A stretch of DNA of 64,000 bases, taken from assembly GCF_007830445.1 (NCBI RefSeq), contig NZ_VLKR01000015.1, forward strand, positions 1 through 64,000, written 5' to 3'. Numbering within the stretch: position 1 is the first letter of the stretch; the number at the start of each line of letters is the position of its first letter. Position numbers and translations under genes: made by a program. The notes under the pieces were generated by a model, which saw only the letters and a list, made by a program, of their open reading frames with translations, was not told the DNA's origin and searched no databases. This DNA comes from Sphingobacterium siyangense (GTDB lineage: Bacteria > Bacteroidota > Bacteroidia > Sphingobacteriales > Sphingobacteriaceae). Below, piece by piece: positions 10,131 through 18,688 of this stretch.

Positions 10131-10141
10131 AATTAATCAGG

Positions 10142-13100
10142 TTATAAAGATAAATTCACACCGAAAGTAAAGACCCTTGAGGCCCATCCGCTCGGGTTGT
10201 TGTCAGGATGGAAAGTCTCCGGATCGCCGTATTCCCATTCTTTGGTCCAGGTGGCCACATTCCGCACCGTCCCATACAGCTTCACCCGATTGAGGTTATA
10301 CTTGGAGGTCAAGGCCGTTGGTAATGTATAGCCTACCGAGATATTGTCGAGCCGGATAAACGAGCGGTCATACAGCCGCGCAGCGCCCTCCGCGCCGATC
10401 GGTCCCTTAGCCTCGATACGGCCGTAGCGGTCCGTTGGGTTGTCCGGCGTCCAATATTCCTTTGCTGGCAGATTGGCCAGCCCATAAGCCATGCGCCCGC
10501 CATCATCGTCGTTATTCAGGTAATTGCCCGACAAGCTTTTGTGCCCCATGTATGAATAAATATTAAACGAAAAGCTGAGGTCCTTCCATAGCGTAAACTC
10601 ATTGCGCATCGACCAGCGGAAACGCGGATCCGTCTGCCCCAGAAAGACCTTATCGTTATTATTATACACAGGCTTTCTGCTATCCCCATTCACGGCATCA
10701 TCTGCTGTATATACATTGGCCACTTTCGGGTCACCTGGAGCCTGCCCATATTTAGCGGCTTCTGCAGCTTCATTGGCCTGCCAGATGCCCGTAACCTGAT
10801 AATTCCAGATCGTGCCGATGGGCTGCCCGATAAACCAGCCATTCGAAATTTCGTCCATTTCTTTGCGGCCAACCACATTTCCATCGGCATCCAGTACATC
10901 CTGGTAGTTCTTATAGAGATGTACAATCTGATTCTTATTGTACGAAAAATTAAAGGTGGTAGACCATTGCAGATTTTCCTTTTTCAAGTTGACGGTATTT
11001 AAGGTCAATTCAATCCCCTTGTTGTCCACTTGCCCCAGATTGGTGGTGATGCTGCTGAATCCTGTAAAATTGGGCAGTTTTTGCTCCATGATCATGTCGT
11101 GGGTCTGCATCAGGTAATATTCCAGGGTACCCGAAATGCGATTTTTTAAGAATCCAAAGTCCAGTCCAAAATTCCATGCCGTGGTTTTTTCCCATTGCAG
11201 GTTCGGATTGGCCAGGCGGTCTACCATCAGGTAGCGGTATTGGACCAGTTCACCAGCCGAGTTGAGGTAGCCATGCATCTTGCCGCTGCCCGAATACAAG
11301 TTGGCGAGCGCCAGATTGGGATCTGCCAGCTGCCGGTTCCCATTTTTACCGTAGGAAACACGCAGTTTACCATAATCCATTACATCGGTCCATTTAAAGA
11401 ATTTCTCTTTGGTAAAATTCCAGGCCAGGGCCACAGAAGGGAAAGTCGCGTAGGGATTGGAGGTACCAAAAGCCGAATAGCCATCCCGCCGAATCGAGGT
11501 CGTGAGCATATAGCGGTCATCGTAGGAATAAAATAAACGGGCGAGCAAAGCATCCGCCGTTTGGTGCGTATCGTAGCTATCAAAGCTGCTATTCTCCTTT
11601 GATCCATTTTTGGTATTGTGAAATCCCAGTGCATCCGAAGGCAAAATATTGCGCGCTTCAATACGATCTTTCCAGGACTGCTGTTCCTCCGCCTCCTGTA
11701 CCAAGGTTACCATCAGGCGGTGCTTATCCGCAAAGCTCTGTTCCCAGCTGATGGTGTTGTTGAGCGACCAGTCAAAACGTTTGGTCTGCTCGCGGTTTGC
11801 ACCGCGATCGGCCGGATTAGAACCCGGCAGCTCGGCCGACATAAAATAACGGTCATGAAAATATTGTAGCCGCGGCGAAGCGTTAAAGGAATAGGTAATG
11901 TTAAAGGGCAGCTTGACTTTCGCATTAAAAATGGAATTGAAGACCGAATAGCCCTTGTCCAGCTCCAGGTATTTCCGTTGAAAATCATAATTATACCCGC
12001 GCTGGCTAAACTGCTCACTGAGCGGATATTGTAAAGGATTGCCACTGGCATCGGCATAATCGGCGTAAGGGCTGTTGCGCAATGTCTGGTCGATATCAAT
12101 ATCAATATTGCCGTCGGAGCGATCCTGAAAATTCACATTGGCGCCCAATTCTAGCCAGTTGGTCACATGCGCATTGATTTTCATGTTTGCCCGCACAGCC
12201 TTGTAGGTATCGCTGACAACGGTTCCCTCATTTTTCAGGTATCCCATGGACAAGTAATAATTGACGCGGTCGCTCGCGCCACTGATGCTCGCGTTGTAAT
12301 CCTGGTTAAAGCCCGTTCGGAAGGTATGATCGGCCCAATCGACCGTTTTCCCATCCAAAAAATTCTGCAGGGCATTTCCCTGCAGGCCCAGGCGGCGGCC
12401 CCAGATACTTCGGTCGGACTCCCCGTCCTCGTTGGTCGACTGCGCGCGCCAGGAATCCAGCGATAATGACGAAGGCAGCTGCCCCGGATTGAGGTAAAAA
12501 CCGTAAGGCACAGTAAGGTTCCCATTATCATCCCGTATCTGATAAGCCTCATATAGACCCGTTGTCGGATTGATGCCGTAGGTATTCTTGGTATACCAAT
12601 CCTCGCGGTGTTGCAGGTAAGCTTCCGGGCTGAATCTTTTGCGATATTCACTCAATTGTGTTGCTCCGGCGTTCATGGTCATATTGATCGTCGGTTTGCC
12701 CTGCTTCCCTTTTTTTGTACTGATAATAATCACACCACTTGCTGCTTTCGAGCCGTAAACAGCGGCGGCCGAAGCATCTTTCAGCACATCGATCTGCTCA
12801 ATATCATCCGGATTGATTTCAGAAAGCTCGCCGTAGAAAATCATACCATCGAGTACCAGCAAGGGGTTGTTGTGCCCGCTGTTGCTATCGTAGACCGAGC
12901 GTTTACCCCGCACTTCAATGGAGCCGCCCCCTTTTGCCGAGGCATCGTAACCGATATTCAGTCCTGCCGATCCGCGGAGGATATCCTGTACGGTTTTTGG
13001 GTTTTCATTGGCAATGCGGTCTGGATGGATCTGGGTCACGGAACCTGTCAGATCCTTTTTGCGCATGGTACCATAGCCCACCACCACTACCTCGTCCAGC

Positions 13101-13498
13101 TCATCGGCGGACGAACTAAGGACCACATTAACGACCTTGGATGGGGTAAGGTCGACTTCCTGGCTCTTGTAGCCCAACAGTTTGAACACCAGTTTTTTTG
13201 CTTCGAGCGGCACCGAAATGGTATACGTACCATCAGCTTTTGAGGCTGTGCTGACCTTGCTGCCCAGCACACTGACTGTCACGGAGGCCAGCGGCTGCCC
13301 ATTGCCGTCCGATATTTTACCTGTGATTTCGCGGTTCTGTACCGTCCCGTTTGCCGTCGAAATCAGGGGTACATTGGCTTTTAATGCAGCGGCAGGACTA
13401 GCCAGAGCGACCAGACAAAGCAGGCAGGAACAGGGTATCCATTTGCCTGCGCCGAAGCCATAAAAGCGGCTTTGTTTTAGTTTACAATTGTTTCTCAT
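10142..13498 (-). CDS. susC: SusC/RagA-family TonB-dependent outer-membrane transporter
   Basis: This is an 1118-residue transporter. After a long signal region comes a carboxypeptidase-regulatory-like domain (about 55-130, motif ITGKISDGNGQPL). A TonB-box-like DEVVVVGYGT and the plug (about 160-270, containing the conserved DGMIFYGELSEINPDDIE block with ASAAAVYGSKAASGVI) follow. The rest is a 22-stranded barrel ending in FTFGVNLSL with a terminal aromatic/hydrophobic signature. It imports glycan fragments using TonB energy and pairs with the SusD just downstream. No FecR/sigma or hybrid sensor gene is adjacent, so the regulator is elsewhere. Confidence 0.94.
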   Translation of the reverse strand: MRNNCKLKQSRFYGFGAGKWIPCSCLLCLVALASPAAALKANVPLISTANGTVQNREITGKISDGNGQPLASVTVSVLGSKVSTASKADGTYTISVPLEAKKLVFKLLGYKSQEVDLTPSKVVNVVLSSSADELDEVVVVGYGTMRKKDLTGSVTQIHPDRIANENPKTVQDILRGSAGLNIGYDASAKGGGSIEVRGKRSVYDSNSGHNNPLLVLDGMIFYGELSEINPDDIEQIDVLKDASAAAVYGSKAASGVIIISTKKGKQGKPTINMTMNAGATQLSEYRKRFSPEAYLQHREDWYTKNTYGINPTTGLYEAYQIRDDNGNLTVPYGFYLNPGQLPSSLSLDSWRAQSTNEDGESDRSIWGRRLGLQGNALQNFLDGKTVDWADHTFRTGFNQDYNASISGASDRVNYYLSMGYLKNEGTVVSDTYKAVRANMKINAHVTNWLELGANVNFQDRSDGNIDIDIDQTLRNSPYADYADASGNPLQYPLSEQFSQRGYNYDFQRKYLELDKGYSVFNSIFNAKVKLPFNITYSFNASPRLQYFHDRYFMSAELPGSNPADRGANREQTKRFDWSLNNTISWEQSFADKHRLMVTLVQEAEEQQSWKDRIEARNILPSDALGFHNTKNGSKENSSFDSYDTHQTADALLARLFYSYDDRYMLTTSIRRDGYSAFGTSNPYATFPSVALAWNFTKEKFFKWTDVMDYGKLRVSYGKNGNRQLADPNLALANLYSGSGKMHGYLNSAGELVQYRYLMVDRLANPNLQWEKTTAWNFGLDFGFLKNRISGTLEYYLMQTHDMIMEQKLPNFTGFSSITTNLGQVDNKGIELTLNTVNLKKENLQWSTTFNFSYNKNQIVHLYKNYQDVLDADGNVVGRKEMDEISNGWFIGQPIGTIWNYQVTGIWQANEAAEAAKYGQAPGDPKVANVYTADDAVNGDSRKPVYNNNDKVFLGQTDPRFRWSMRNEFTLWKDLSFSFNIYSYMGHKSLSGNYLNNDDDGGRMAYGLANLPAKEYWTPDNPTDRYGRIEAKGPIGAEGAARLYDRSFIRLDNISVGYTLPTALTSKYNLNRVKLYGTVRNVATWTKEWEYGDPETFHPDNNPSGWASRVFTFGVNLSL

Positions 13499-14041
13499 AA
13501 AGAAATATTCACTATGGGTGATTTAGTAATTTTATAATTGGCTTCCTTTGATAAAGGAATTTTAACTGTAAAATTGAATATTAGCAATTAGAAAAACAGA
13601 ACTAGATCGTATCAAAAAAGTGCTATTTTGTCTCAATAACACGATTTTCGATATAAAAAAATAAACAATTGAATGATGTTGGCGACAGAGTTGCTAAAAA
13701 ACTTCTAAAAAGCACAGGAGCCAAAATTTAACTACAACGTTTTCGTAATTTAACTATAACGTTTTCGTATTTTTTATATTACAGAAATACATCTGCTTTA
13801 GCCCACCTTTTTTCTCCCGCATGAGTACGCTGTAAGAAACTCTCTACCGCTCATCATATACCCCAGCTGCAAACCTAAAACTTGAGTTTAGCCTTTCTAT
13901 TCGTTTTCTCTAAGCTAAGGAGTGATTCCCTTTATTGAAGTTTCTACACCGCTCAATTTAACCGCCAGTTCCAAAAACCTTGTTTTTGCCAATAGCACTA
14001 CGAAGTCCTTGTGGCCAACTCAGTTTCATTTTTCTTAATGA
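13499..14041. other. Long susC upstream region, non-coding
   Basis: About 540 nt contain no convincing gene on either strand. The right half looks like decayed sequence that runs into the penicillin-acylase remnant. The left half carries the susC leader and a paired direct repeat (listed separately). No sigma/anti-sigma gene, tRNA or repeat array was seen. Confidence 0.6.
13728..13769 (-). promoter_or_regulatory. Two 20-bp direct repeats upstream of susC, probable activator site
   Basis: The segment TTAACTACAACGTTTTCGTA (13728-13747) recurs as TTAACTATAACGTTTTCGTA (13750-13769) with one mismatch. The start-to-start spacing is 22 nt, two helical turns. The pair lies about 230 nt upstream of the susC start. 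Tandem same-face repeats of this size are typical of AraC-type or hybrid two-component DNA binding, which commonly control SusCD operons. The binding protein is not in the window. Confidence 0.5.
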
Positions 14042-14299
14042 CACAAGCACAGACTCCATAACGAAGAAGAACCCAATATCTCCACGACAAGATGGCGCTC
14101 GGTAGCCGATCACAAAGATTTGGTTTACTATTTTGAAACAGTGACTAGTCCGGGGACTTTCTGGATCAATCTAAAAGATTTGGATCTGAGCGAGAAAGGT
14201 AAGGTTCTCAAACTTGATGTCGAGCAAAACAAAACTTACACTGGACTGAGCAATGGACACCTTAAAAAAGCAGAACCCTTTAAATTCATGGGACTGTGA
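14042..14299 (+). pseudogene. 3' remnant of a penicillin-acylase/choloylglycine hydrolase-like gene
   Basis: An 86-codon frame that has no start codon but ends in a stop encodes TTRWRSVADHKDLVYYFETV, then SPGTFWINLKDLDL and finally EPFKFMGL. That is the C-terminal signature of linear-amide C-N hydrolases (penicillin V acylase/bile-salt hydrolase family) in Bacteroidota. The N-terminal nucleophile Cys and more than two thirds of the protein are missing, and an in-frame TGA lies just before 14042. The enzyme is not functional here. A terminator hairpin follows at 14366. Confidence 0.65.
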
Positions 14300-14365
14300 T
14301 CAAGCGGTCGTCGTCATTGCCGAAGTTGCTGTCATCACTTTGCCTGATGACGATGATTTATAAAA

Positions 14366-14410
14366 AGCTATTTCTGGCACCTACGCCAGAAATAGCTGAT
14401 TTGTTTTTTG
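14366..14410 (+). terminator. Rho-independent terminator after the acylase remnant
   Basis: The arms AGCTATTTCTGG (14366-14377) and CCAGAAATAGCT (14386-14397) form a perfect 12-bp stem with an 8-nt loop, and a T-rich run follows. It outlived the gene it served. Confidence 0.8.
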
Positions 14411-14457
14411 TTGAACTTTTTTGAAGGGAACTTTGTTCAATTCTTAAAAAAGAAGAA

Positions 14458-14754
14458 ATGAAAGCACAAATCGGACTCGTTATCACGGCAGTTGCTGGAG
14501 CAGCACTGCTCGTATATAGACGCTGGAAACAACGTTCTGTACAAGAATCAACCGAACAGACAGATCGCAAAAACACGGGCAACCTCACGAACCCACCTTC
14601 CTGGTACCGCCCGCTTAAAATGCCCGAAATGGACAGCACTGATATTGTATCATTGCAATATGCTCCCGCAATGGCATCACCGGATAAAAATGATGCGGCG
14701 CAAGGGATTAACAAAAATATCGCTTATTACCATAAAGGCAATAGACATCAATAA
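14458..14754 (+). CDS. Small membrane-anchored protein of unknown function
   Basis: This 98-residue frame starts after a purine-rich AAAAAAGAAGAA stretch. Residues 4-20 (IGLVITAVAGAALLVYR) form one membrane helix followed by a basic RRWKQR. The remainder is polar and probably unstructured. I do not recognise a family. It lies alone between a terminator and a relic promoter region and could be a strain-specific small protein or a spurious frame. Confidence 0.4.
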   Translation: MKAQIGLVITAVAGAALLVYRRWKQRSVQESTEQTDRKNTGNLTNPPSWYRPLKMPEMDSTDIVSLQYAPAMASPDKNDAAQGINKNIAYYHKGNRHQ

Positions 14755-14901
14755 GGTAGTCTTACAACTACCTCATTGATACCTCACAATCATAAATAAC
14801 TACCAGGACGGCATACAACTGCGCTACTTTTGGACACGAATCCAATCCCCAAACTACATCCGTGGGGGTAGATAAAGTCCTACGAAACTTTTGCCCGAAA
14901 T

Positions 14902-15007
14902 TGTCCGCTTTCGAACAAAGACCGTTCGAGTTCGAACATGCAACTCATTAGAAAAAAACTTTAACACCTTATTTTCAACACTTTAATTTATTGGCAATGA
15001 ATTGGCA
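14902..15007 (+). promoter_or_regulatory. Sigma-54 promoter with upstream palindromes, in front of a dead ABC permease
   Basis: TTGGCAATGAATTGGCA (14991-15007) puts GG at 14993-14994 and GC at 15005-15006. The 12-nt GG-to-GC spacing is that required of -24/-12 sigma-54 promoters. Upstream are two palindromes: TGTCCGCTTTCGAACA (14902-14917) and GTTCGAGTTCGAAC (14924-14937). These are likely enhancer sites for an NtrC-type activator. The ATG of the permease remnant lies 25 nt downstream. The gene is dead, so the promoter is an orphan. Confidence 0.6.
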
Positions 15008-15031
15008 AAGGTTAATCCATAACAATTTACT

Positions 15032-15200
15032 ATGCTTGCGAATTATTTTAAAATAGCCTTTCGTCATCTATGAAAGAATAAAGGTTTTACTGCGATAAAT
15101 AGTGTAGGGTTAGCTTCTGGAATGACAGCTGCCATATTGATCATGCTATGGGTAAAAAGCGAATCATATAGCCTAGATGAAGTCCTTCATGAAAATTGTT
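15032..15200 (+). pseudogene. 5' remnant of an FtsX/MacB-type ABC transporter permease
   Basis: The frame from ATG 15032 reads MLANYFKIAFRHL, a TGA stop, then KNKGFTAINSVGLASGMTAAI and LIMLWVKSE. This is the N-terminus of the four-helix MacB_PCD/FtsX permeases that are abundant in Bacteroidota. Besides the in-frame stop, similarity ends around 15165, where the sequence joins the 3' end of the opposite-strand DinB gene. More than 700 codons are missing. Such permeases export antimicrobial peptides or lipids in their intact form. Confidence 0.7.
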
Positions 15201-15605
15201 CCATTCGAAGGTGTCGTATATTGAAGTGAGATGAAATCCTGTCCCGGTTGTCCGTTCCTGATAGGTGACAAATTTTTTGCTATTAAAATCACGGATAGTT
15301 GGCTCAATTTGTTCAAGGAGCAGTCTTTTCAGTAAGTCTGCCTCCTGTTGGGATACGGGGACTGTCGGCTTTGTTCCCGACTGATAATTGTTAAAAATTT
15401 CTTCGGGAATATGCCCTTTTACATCAGATCCGATATGAATCAATTTATGCTGTGTGGCAATGATGTGCCCAATATTCCATATCAGGTTGTTACTGAATCC
15501 TTCCGGAATGTGATTGAGCTGTTCCAATGAATAGTTTTCAAAAAACTTGAGGTAAGCCATTCTGCTCGTTTTCCATGCGTTAAAGAGTGATTCCATATCG
15601 TGCAT
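15141..15605 (-). CDS. DinB-family protein, C-terminus at a deletion junction
   Basis: This four-helix DinB/YfiT-like protein has the metal-site histidines expected in WNIGHIIATQHKL and NFHEGLHLGYM. Family members include thiol-dependent transferases and uncharacterised stress proteins. The frame is open further upstream, but the conserved start (MHDMESLFNAWKTSR) suggests initiation at 15605 or 15596. The last residues (IRFLPIA) are antisense to the permease remnant and unlike family C-termini. The 3' end was probably replaced when flanking DNA was deleted. The metal ligands are retained, so it may still fold. Confidence 0.7.
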   Translation of the reverse strand: MHDMESLFNAWKTSRMAYLKFFENYSLEQLNHIPEGFSNNLIWNIGHIIATQHKLIHIGSDVKGHIPEEIFNNYQSGTKPTVPVSQQEADLLKRLLLEQIEPTIRDFNSKKFVTYQERTTGTGFHLTSIYDTFEWNNFHEGLHLGYMIRFLPIA

Positions 15606-15880
15606 TACATTTAGCTGAGTTATTATTAATCCCCTATTTTTGAGTTGTTTTAAGCTTATTGCTGCCCTTTCTATCGCTAGGACCTGCAGCAGGAATTGCC
15701 TTGTATTTTTCAATAATTCTTGCAGCTTTTTTCTAATGGCAAAGCTTCGATCTGGTGCAAATATACCTAAAAAATGGGGCCTTGACATCCTGAATAATCT
15801 TTTGTTCGGTTACGAGGGTATTTTCCATTTTTAGTCTATATTTGTGCAATCGACAATTATTAATATTTCTGATAATACAA

Positions 15881-16975
15881 ATGAACAGACGCGTCCTATT
15901 TTTATGGCTATTGCTAAGTTTGCCTATTTTAAATTACGCCCAAAACTGCAATTGTGAATCCAATTTTTTGTGGGTAAAAAAAACTTTTGAAGAAAATGAT
16001 GCCGGTTTTCAATATACCATCAGCAAGAAGGGCAAGGATGCCTATGAATTGCACAATAAAATGTATCTCGAAAAAGTTAAACACCTGTCCAATAATCAGG
16101 AATGTGCTACATTACTCAATCAATGGATCCGTTTCTTTCGTAATGGACATATCGGCGTAAATTATATTGGAAAAACAAAGAAGGCCGAAAAGGTTAGCGA
16201 ACAAAATAAGCAGCCTATTGAAAAGGACTTAAATCCATTAAAGGCCACAAAGCCATTATTCGAAAAAATAAATGAAAACACGGTTTACCTCCGAATTCCT
16301 GATTTTGAAATAACAGAAAAAAAAGCAATTGACAGCATTGTATTAGCCAACCGAGCAACCATCTTATCGACCGAAAATTTTATTATTGATGTCAGAAATA
16401 ATCCAGGCGGAAGTGATGCGAGTTATAGTAGCCTTATCCCCTTCTTATACACGCAGCCGATTAGAACCGTAGGTGCATTATTTTATTCGACAGATTTAAA
16501 TAATCAACGCATGTTGGAGCTGAGTCAAAACCCCGATTTTGACGAGGAGTCTAAAAAAACGTTCAAAAACTACTACGAAAAATTGCAGGCCAATAAAGGT
16601 GAGTATGTCGATTTATTCAATAAAAAAGTAAACATAACCAAGATGGATACCATTCAGCCTTATCCCAAAAACATAGGGATCGTTATCAATGAAAATAACG
16701 GGAGCACGACAGAGCAATTTCTATTGACCGCCATGCAAAGTAAAAAGGTAAAATTATACGGTAGAACAACCAAAGGGATGCTTGATATCTCGAATGTAAA
16801 TATCGTGACATCACCTTGTGGCGATATTGAACTGTACTATGGATTATCTAAAAGTTATCGTATTCCGGACTTTCCTGTAGACGACATTGGATTACAACCT
16901 GACGTATATATTGATAAAACCATTGATCCTTCGAATTGGCTAGATTTTGTGCGCGACCATCTCAATGGAAAATAA
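15881..16975 (+). CDS. Secreted S41-family (C-terminal-processing-like) serine peptidase
   Basis: This 364-residue protein has a signal peptide (MNRRVLFLWLLLSLPILNYA), a Cys pair (CNC) and a helical cap (about 25-110). The S41 catalytic domain follows (about 135-360). It shows NFIIDVRNNPGG, the nucleophile block NENNGSTTEQF (Ser) and GRTTKGMLD (general-base Lys). No PDZ domain is evident. It would degrade misfolded or specific envelope proteins in the periplasm. The frame opens upstream, but ATG 15881 is where the signal peptide starts. No operon partners. Confidence 0.85.
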   Translation: MNRRVLFLWLLLSLPILNYAQNCNCESNFLWVKKTFEENDAGFQYTISKKGKDAYELHNKMYLEKVKHLSNNQECATLLNQWIRFFRNGHIGVNYIGKTKKAEKVSEQNKQPIEKDLNPLKATKPLFEKINENTVYLRIPDFEITEKKAIDSIVLANRATILSTENFIIDVRNNPGGSDASYSSLIPFLYTQPIRTVGALFYSTDLNNQRMLELSQNPDFDEESKKTFKNYYEKLQANKGEYVDLFNKKVNITKMDTIQPYPKNIGIVINENNGSTTEQFLLTAMQSKKVKLYGRTTKGMLDISNVNIVTSPCGDIELYYGLSKSYRIPDFPVDDIGLQPDVYIDKTIDPSNWLDFVRDHLNGK

Positions 16976-17101
16976 GATTAAGATAAAAAGTTTAGTTACA
17001 TTTATTTTTTTTTGCAATCTGCATCACAGCGGATATTCCCGGCTCTAAACTTTTCAATTTTAGCGCCGGATCCATAAAAGAAGCAACATTTCTATTAAAA
17101 T

Positions 17102-17117
17102 TGTCCGCAAGTGGACC
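17102..17117. promoter_or_regulatory. Palindrome resembling the sigma-54 enhancer site
   Basis: TGTCCGCAAGTGGACC contains GTCC and GGAC arms around a 6-nt core and shares TGTCCGC with the site at 14902. No -24/-12 element was found downstream, so its activity is doubtful. It may be another relic. Confidence 0.25.
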
Positions 17118-17176
17118 AGGTTATCATTTAAACTTAGTACATCCTCTTTCGTATTTTTTTCGTATATTATCTCACT

Positions 17177-17428
17177 ATGAAAATAGTAGACATCACAAAA
17201 GACACTTTAATCAGTGCTCAGAAAGAAGGATTTACCGTATTAATCACCAAATTTAGTTCAGATCCGTTAAACCCAACCTGGATTGTCGATAAAGTTGAAA
17301 ACGACAAAATAGAAGCTAGCAAAAAAGCGCTGAGCGAAAGCTACCAGCTATGCTATTCCATTAAAGAAGCTATTCTGACGATTGATAATCGCCCTTTCAT
17401 CGGAAAGTTACAGCTAAGCCATTCATAG
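17177..17428 (+). CDS. Small soluble protein of unknown function
   Basis: This 83-residue protein begins MKIVDITKDTLIS. It has a predicted beta-beta-alpha-beta pattern, one Cys and no signal or membrane segment. I do not recognise a domain. It is a single gene with AT-rich flanks, and the coding pattern looks real (no low-complexity bias). Nothing nearby hints at its role. Confidence 0.5.
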   Translation: MKIVDITKDTLISAQKEGFTVLITKFSSDPLNPTWIVDKVENDKIEASKKALSESYQLCYSIKEAILTIDNRPFIGKLQLSHS

Positions 17429-18093
17429 CGCTTGATTAATACATTATCCCATGCACAATCAGCAGCATGTATTGTTTCATAAAGTAGGTGAGCTAATGCA
17501 TAACAAAGAGGATTACTGTGAAACATGCGTAAGAATTATTAAAGCATGATATTTTTTTAACCTAGCGGACCAAACTATCCTTAAGTTTGGTCCGCTTCCT
17601 ATTTCTGCTTTTCCAACTCATTCAATCGCCTAGTAGCTTGATTCAACCTTAAAATCAAAACTAAGCTTAGATCGCTTTCTCTACTAAATCATTGCGATCA
17701 TCAAGTTGAAATGGCTCTGCCAGCAAAACATCTGCTCCGCATCGACGGCAACTCTTTCCCCTCTAGCGCTTACTGACATTGGCAGAAGAAAATAAAAAAC
17801 TTTGTTTTTCAATAATTTATAACTACATTTGAATAATAATCAGGCTTCTGCCATTACTTCTTCTGACACTTTTGAGTTTACTCTTTCTTCTCAGTCTTCG
17901 TTTTTCCAGCTGCTATTTTGTTATCAACATATGAAGTTAATTACCTTTTTTCAGATTGATAGTGTCAATACGAAAAATTACAAACTTCATTTTTTGTTGA
18001 CAGATCGATTTATCCTTTACCAACGCGTATGGTTAAAGGAGAGGTATGCTGCAAAAGCGTTCTAATAAATACATAATTTAATACATATATACA
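17429..18093. other. Gene-free stretch before the cold-shock gene
   Basis: 665 nt contain no convincing gene. They hold one strong hairpin (17564-17596) and an AT-rich leader before cspA. An open frame at 17829-18065 was judged non-coding. A long cold-shock 5' leader could extend into this region. Confidence 0.5.
17564..17596. terminator. Perfect 13-bp hairpin, probable bidirectional terminator
   Basis: AGCGGACCAAACT and AGTTTGGTCCGCT pair completely around a 7-nt loop. A T-rich stretch precedes the stem (ATTTTTTTAACCT), so termination of leftward transcripts is at least as likely as of rightward ones. Confidence 0.6.
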
Positions 18094-18285
18094 ATGCAAC
18101 AAGGAACAGTAAAATTCTTTAATGACACCAAAGGTTTTGGTTTTATTACACCAACAGATGGCGGTCAAGATGTTTTCGTACACTCGTCAGGTTTAATCAA
18201 TCATGTACGTGAAAACGATACTGTAACATTCGATCTAGAAAACGGTAAAAAGGGCATTAACGCAGTTAATGTGCGAATAGCATAA
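18094..18285 (+). CDS. Cold-shock (CspA-family) protein
   Basis: This 63-residue single cold-shock domain carries both nucleic-acid-binding motifs: KGFGFI (RNP1) at about 13-18 and VFVH (RNP2) at about 27-30. It would bind single-stranded RNA and act as an RNA chaperone in cold or stationary phase. The length is normal. A strong terminator follows at 18326. It is the last recognisable chromosomal gene before the mobile element. Confidence 0.95.
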   Translation: MQQGTVKFFNDTKGFGFITPTDGGQDVFVHSSGLINHVRENDTVTFDLENGKKGINAVNVRIA

Positions 18286-18325
18286 TTAAGTAGGAAGTTT
18301 AAAAACTTCTTTAAGTTAAGTTCAG

Positions 18326-18355
18326 CAGATAACATTCATGTTATCTGTTTTTTTT
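18326..18355 (+). terminator. Rho-independent terminator of the cold-shock gene
   Basis: CAGATAACA and TGTTATCTG form a 9-bp perfect stem with a TTCA loop, followed by eight T residues. Confidence 0.9.
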
Positions 18356-18688
18356 GTTAAAAAAGATTAGTTTAACCAAAATAGGTTCATTAAGAGTAGT
18401 TTACAAGAGCGAGAAACTCTATCGGTAACGATTTAGTAATGGTGCTTGCTGCACTGACTTTCATTTGATTACCTTGTAAATCATTGGTGCAAATATAATA
18501 AATTAAAGGGTAAAGTAGGTTGTCTTACTTTGCCCTTTTTCGTGTCTTCGTTAAAAATAAAATTTCAGAAAAATTCCCACAATGGGGTAAACCTGTGAAA
18601 TTTACCTCAACATTATTTCCAAATTTTGCCATAGCAACCCCAGATGTAGCTACGAAACAATAGGCAGTAACCTCAAAATGGTAAGGCT
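18356..18688. other. Probable left junction region of the conjugative element
   Basis: This gene-free 330 nt separates a chromosomal cold-shock gene from rteC, the first clear ICE gene. It is the most likely place for the left attachment site. CTnDOT-type integrases recognise GTAnnTTTGC. The closest strings here (CTTACTTTGC near 18530 and, on the minus strand, TTATATTTGC near 18490) are imperfect. No integrase lies on this side. Confidence 0.35.

Noticed and set aside
12608..13243. 211-codon frame antisense to susC
   Set aside because: It is a mirror of a strongly conserved SusC coding region, with no family features of its own.
14358..14714. 118-codon leftward frame with several cysteines and a hydrophobic end
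   Set aside because: It runs antisense through a terminator hairpin and the better rightward frame at 14458. The protein lacks any recognisable pattern.
17829..18065. 78-codon frame before the cold-shock gene
   Set aside because: Composition (Ser/Phe-rich start, no family look) and its place in the probable cold-shock leader argue against coding. No ribosome site was seen.
18480..18540. Perfect CTnDOT-type attachment core
   Set aside because: The nearest strings (CTTACTTTGC, TTATATTTGC on the minus strand) each differ from GTAnnTTTGC at one or two fixed bases. There is no matching right end to compare.
18618..18640. Phased-GCC element before rteC
   Set aside because: TCC, GCC and CCC occur at a 10-bp period, but the spacer heptamers do not match and no -7 box lies at the fixed distance.
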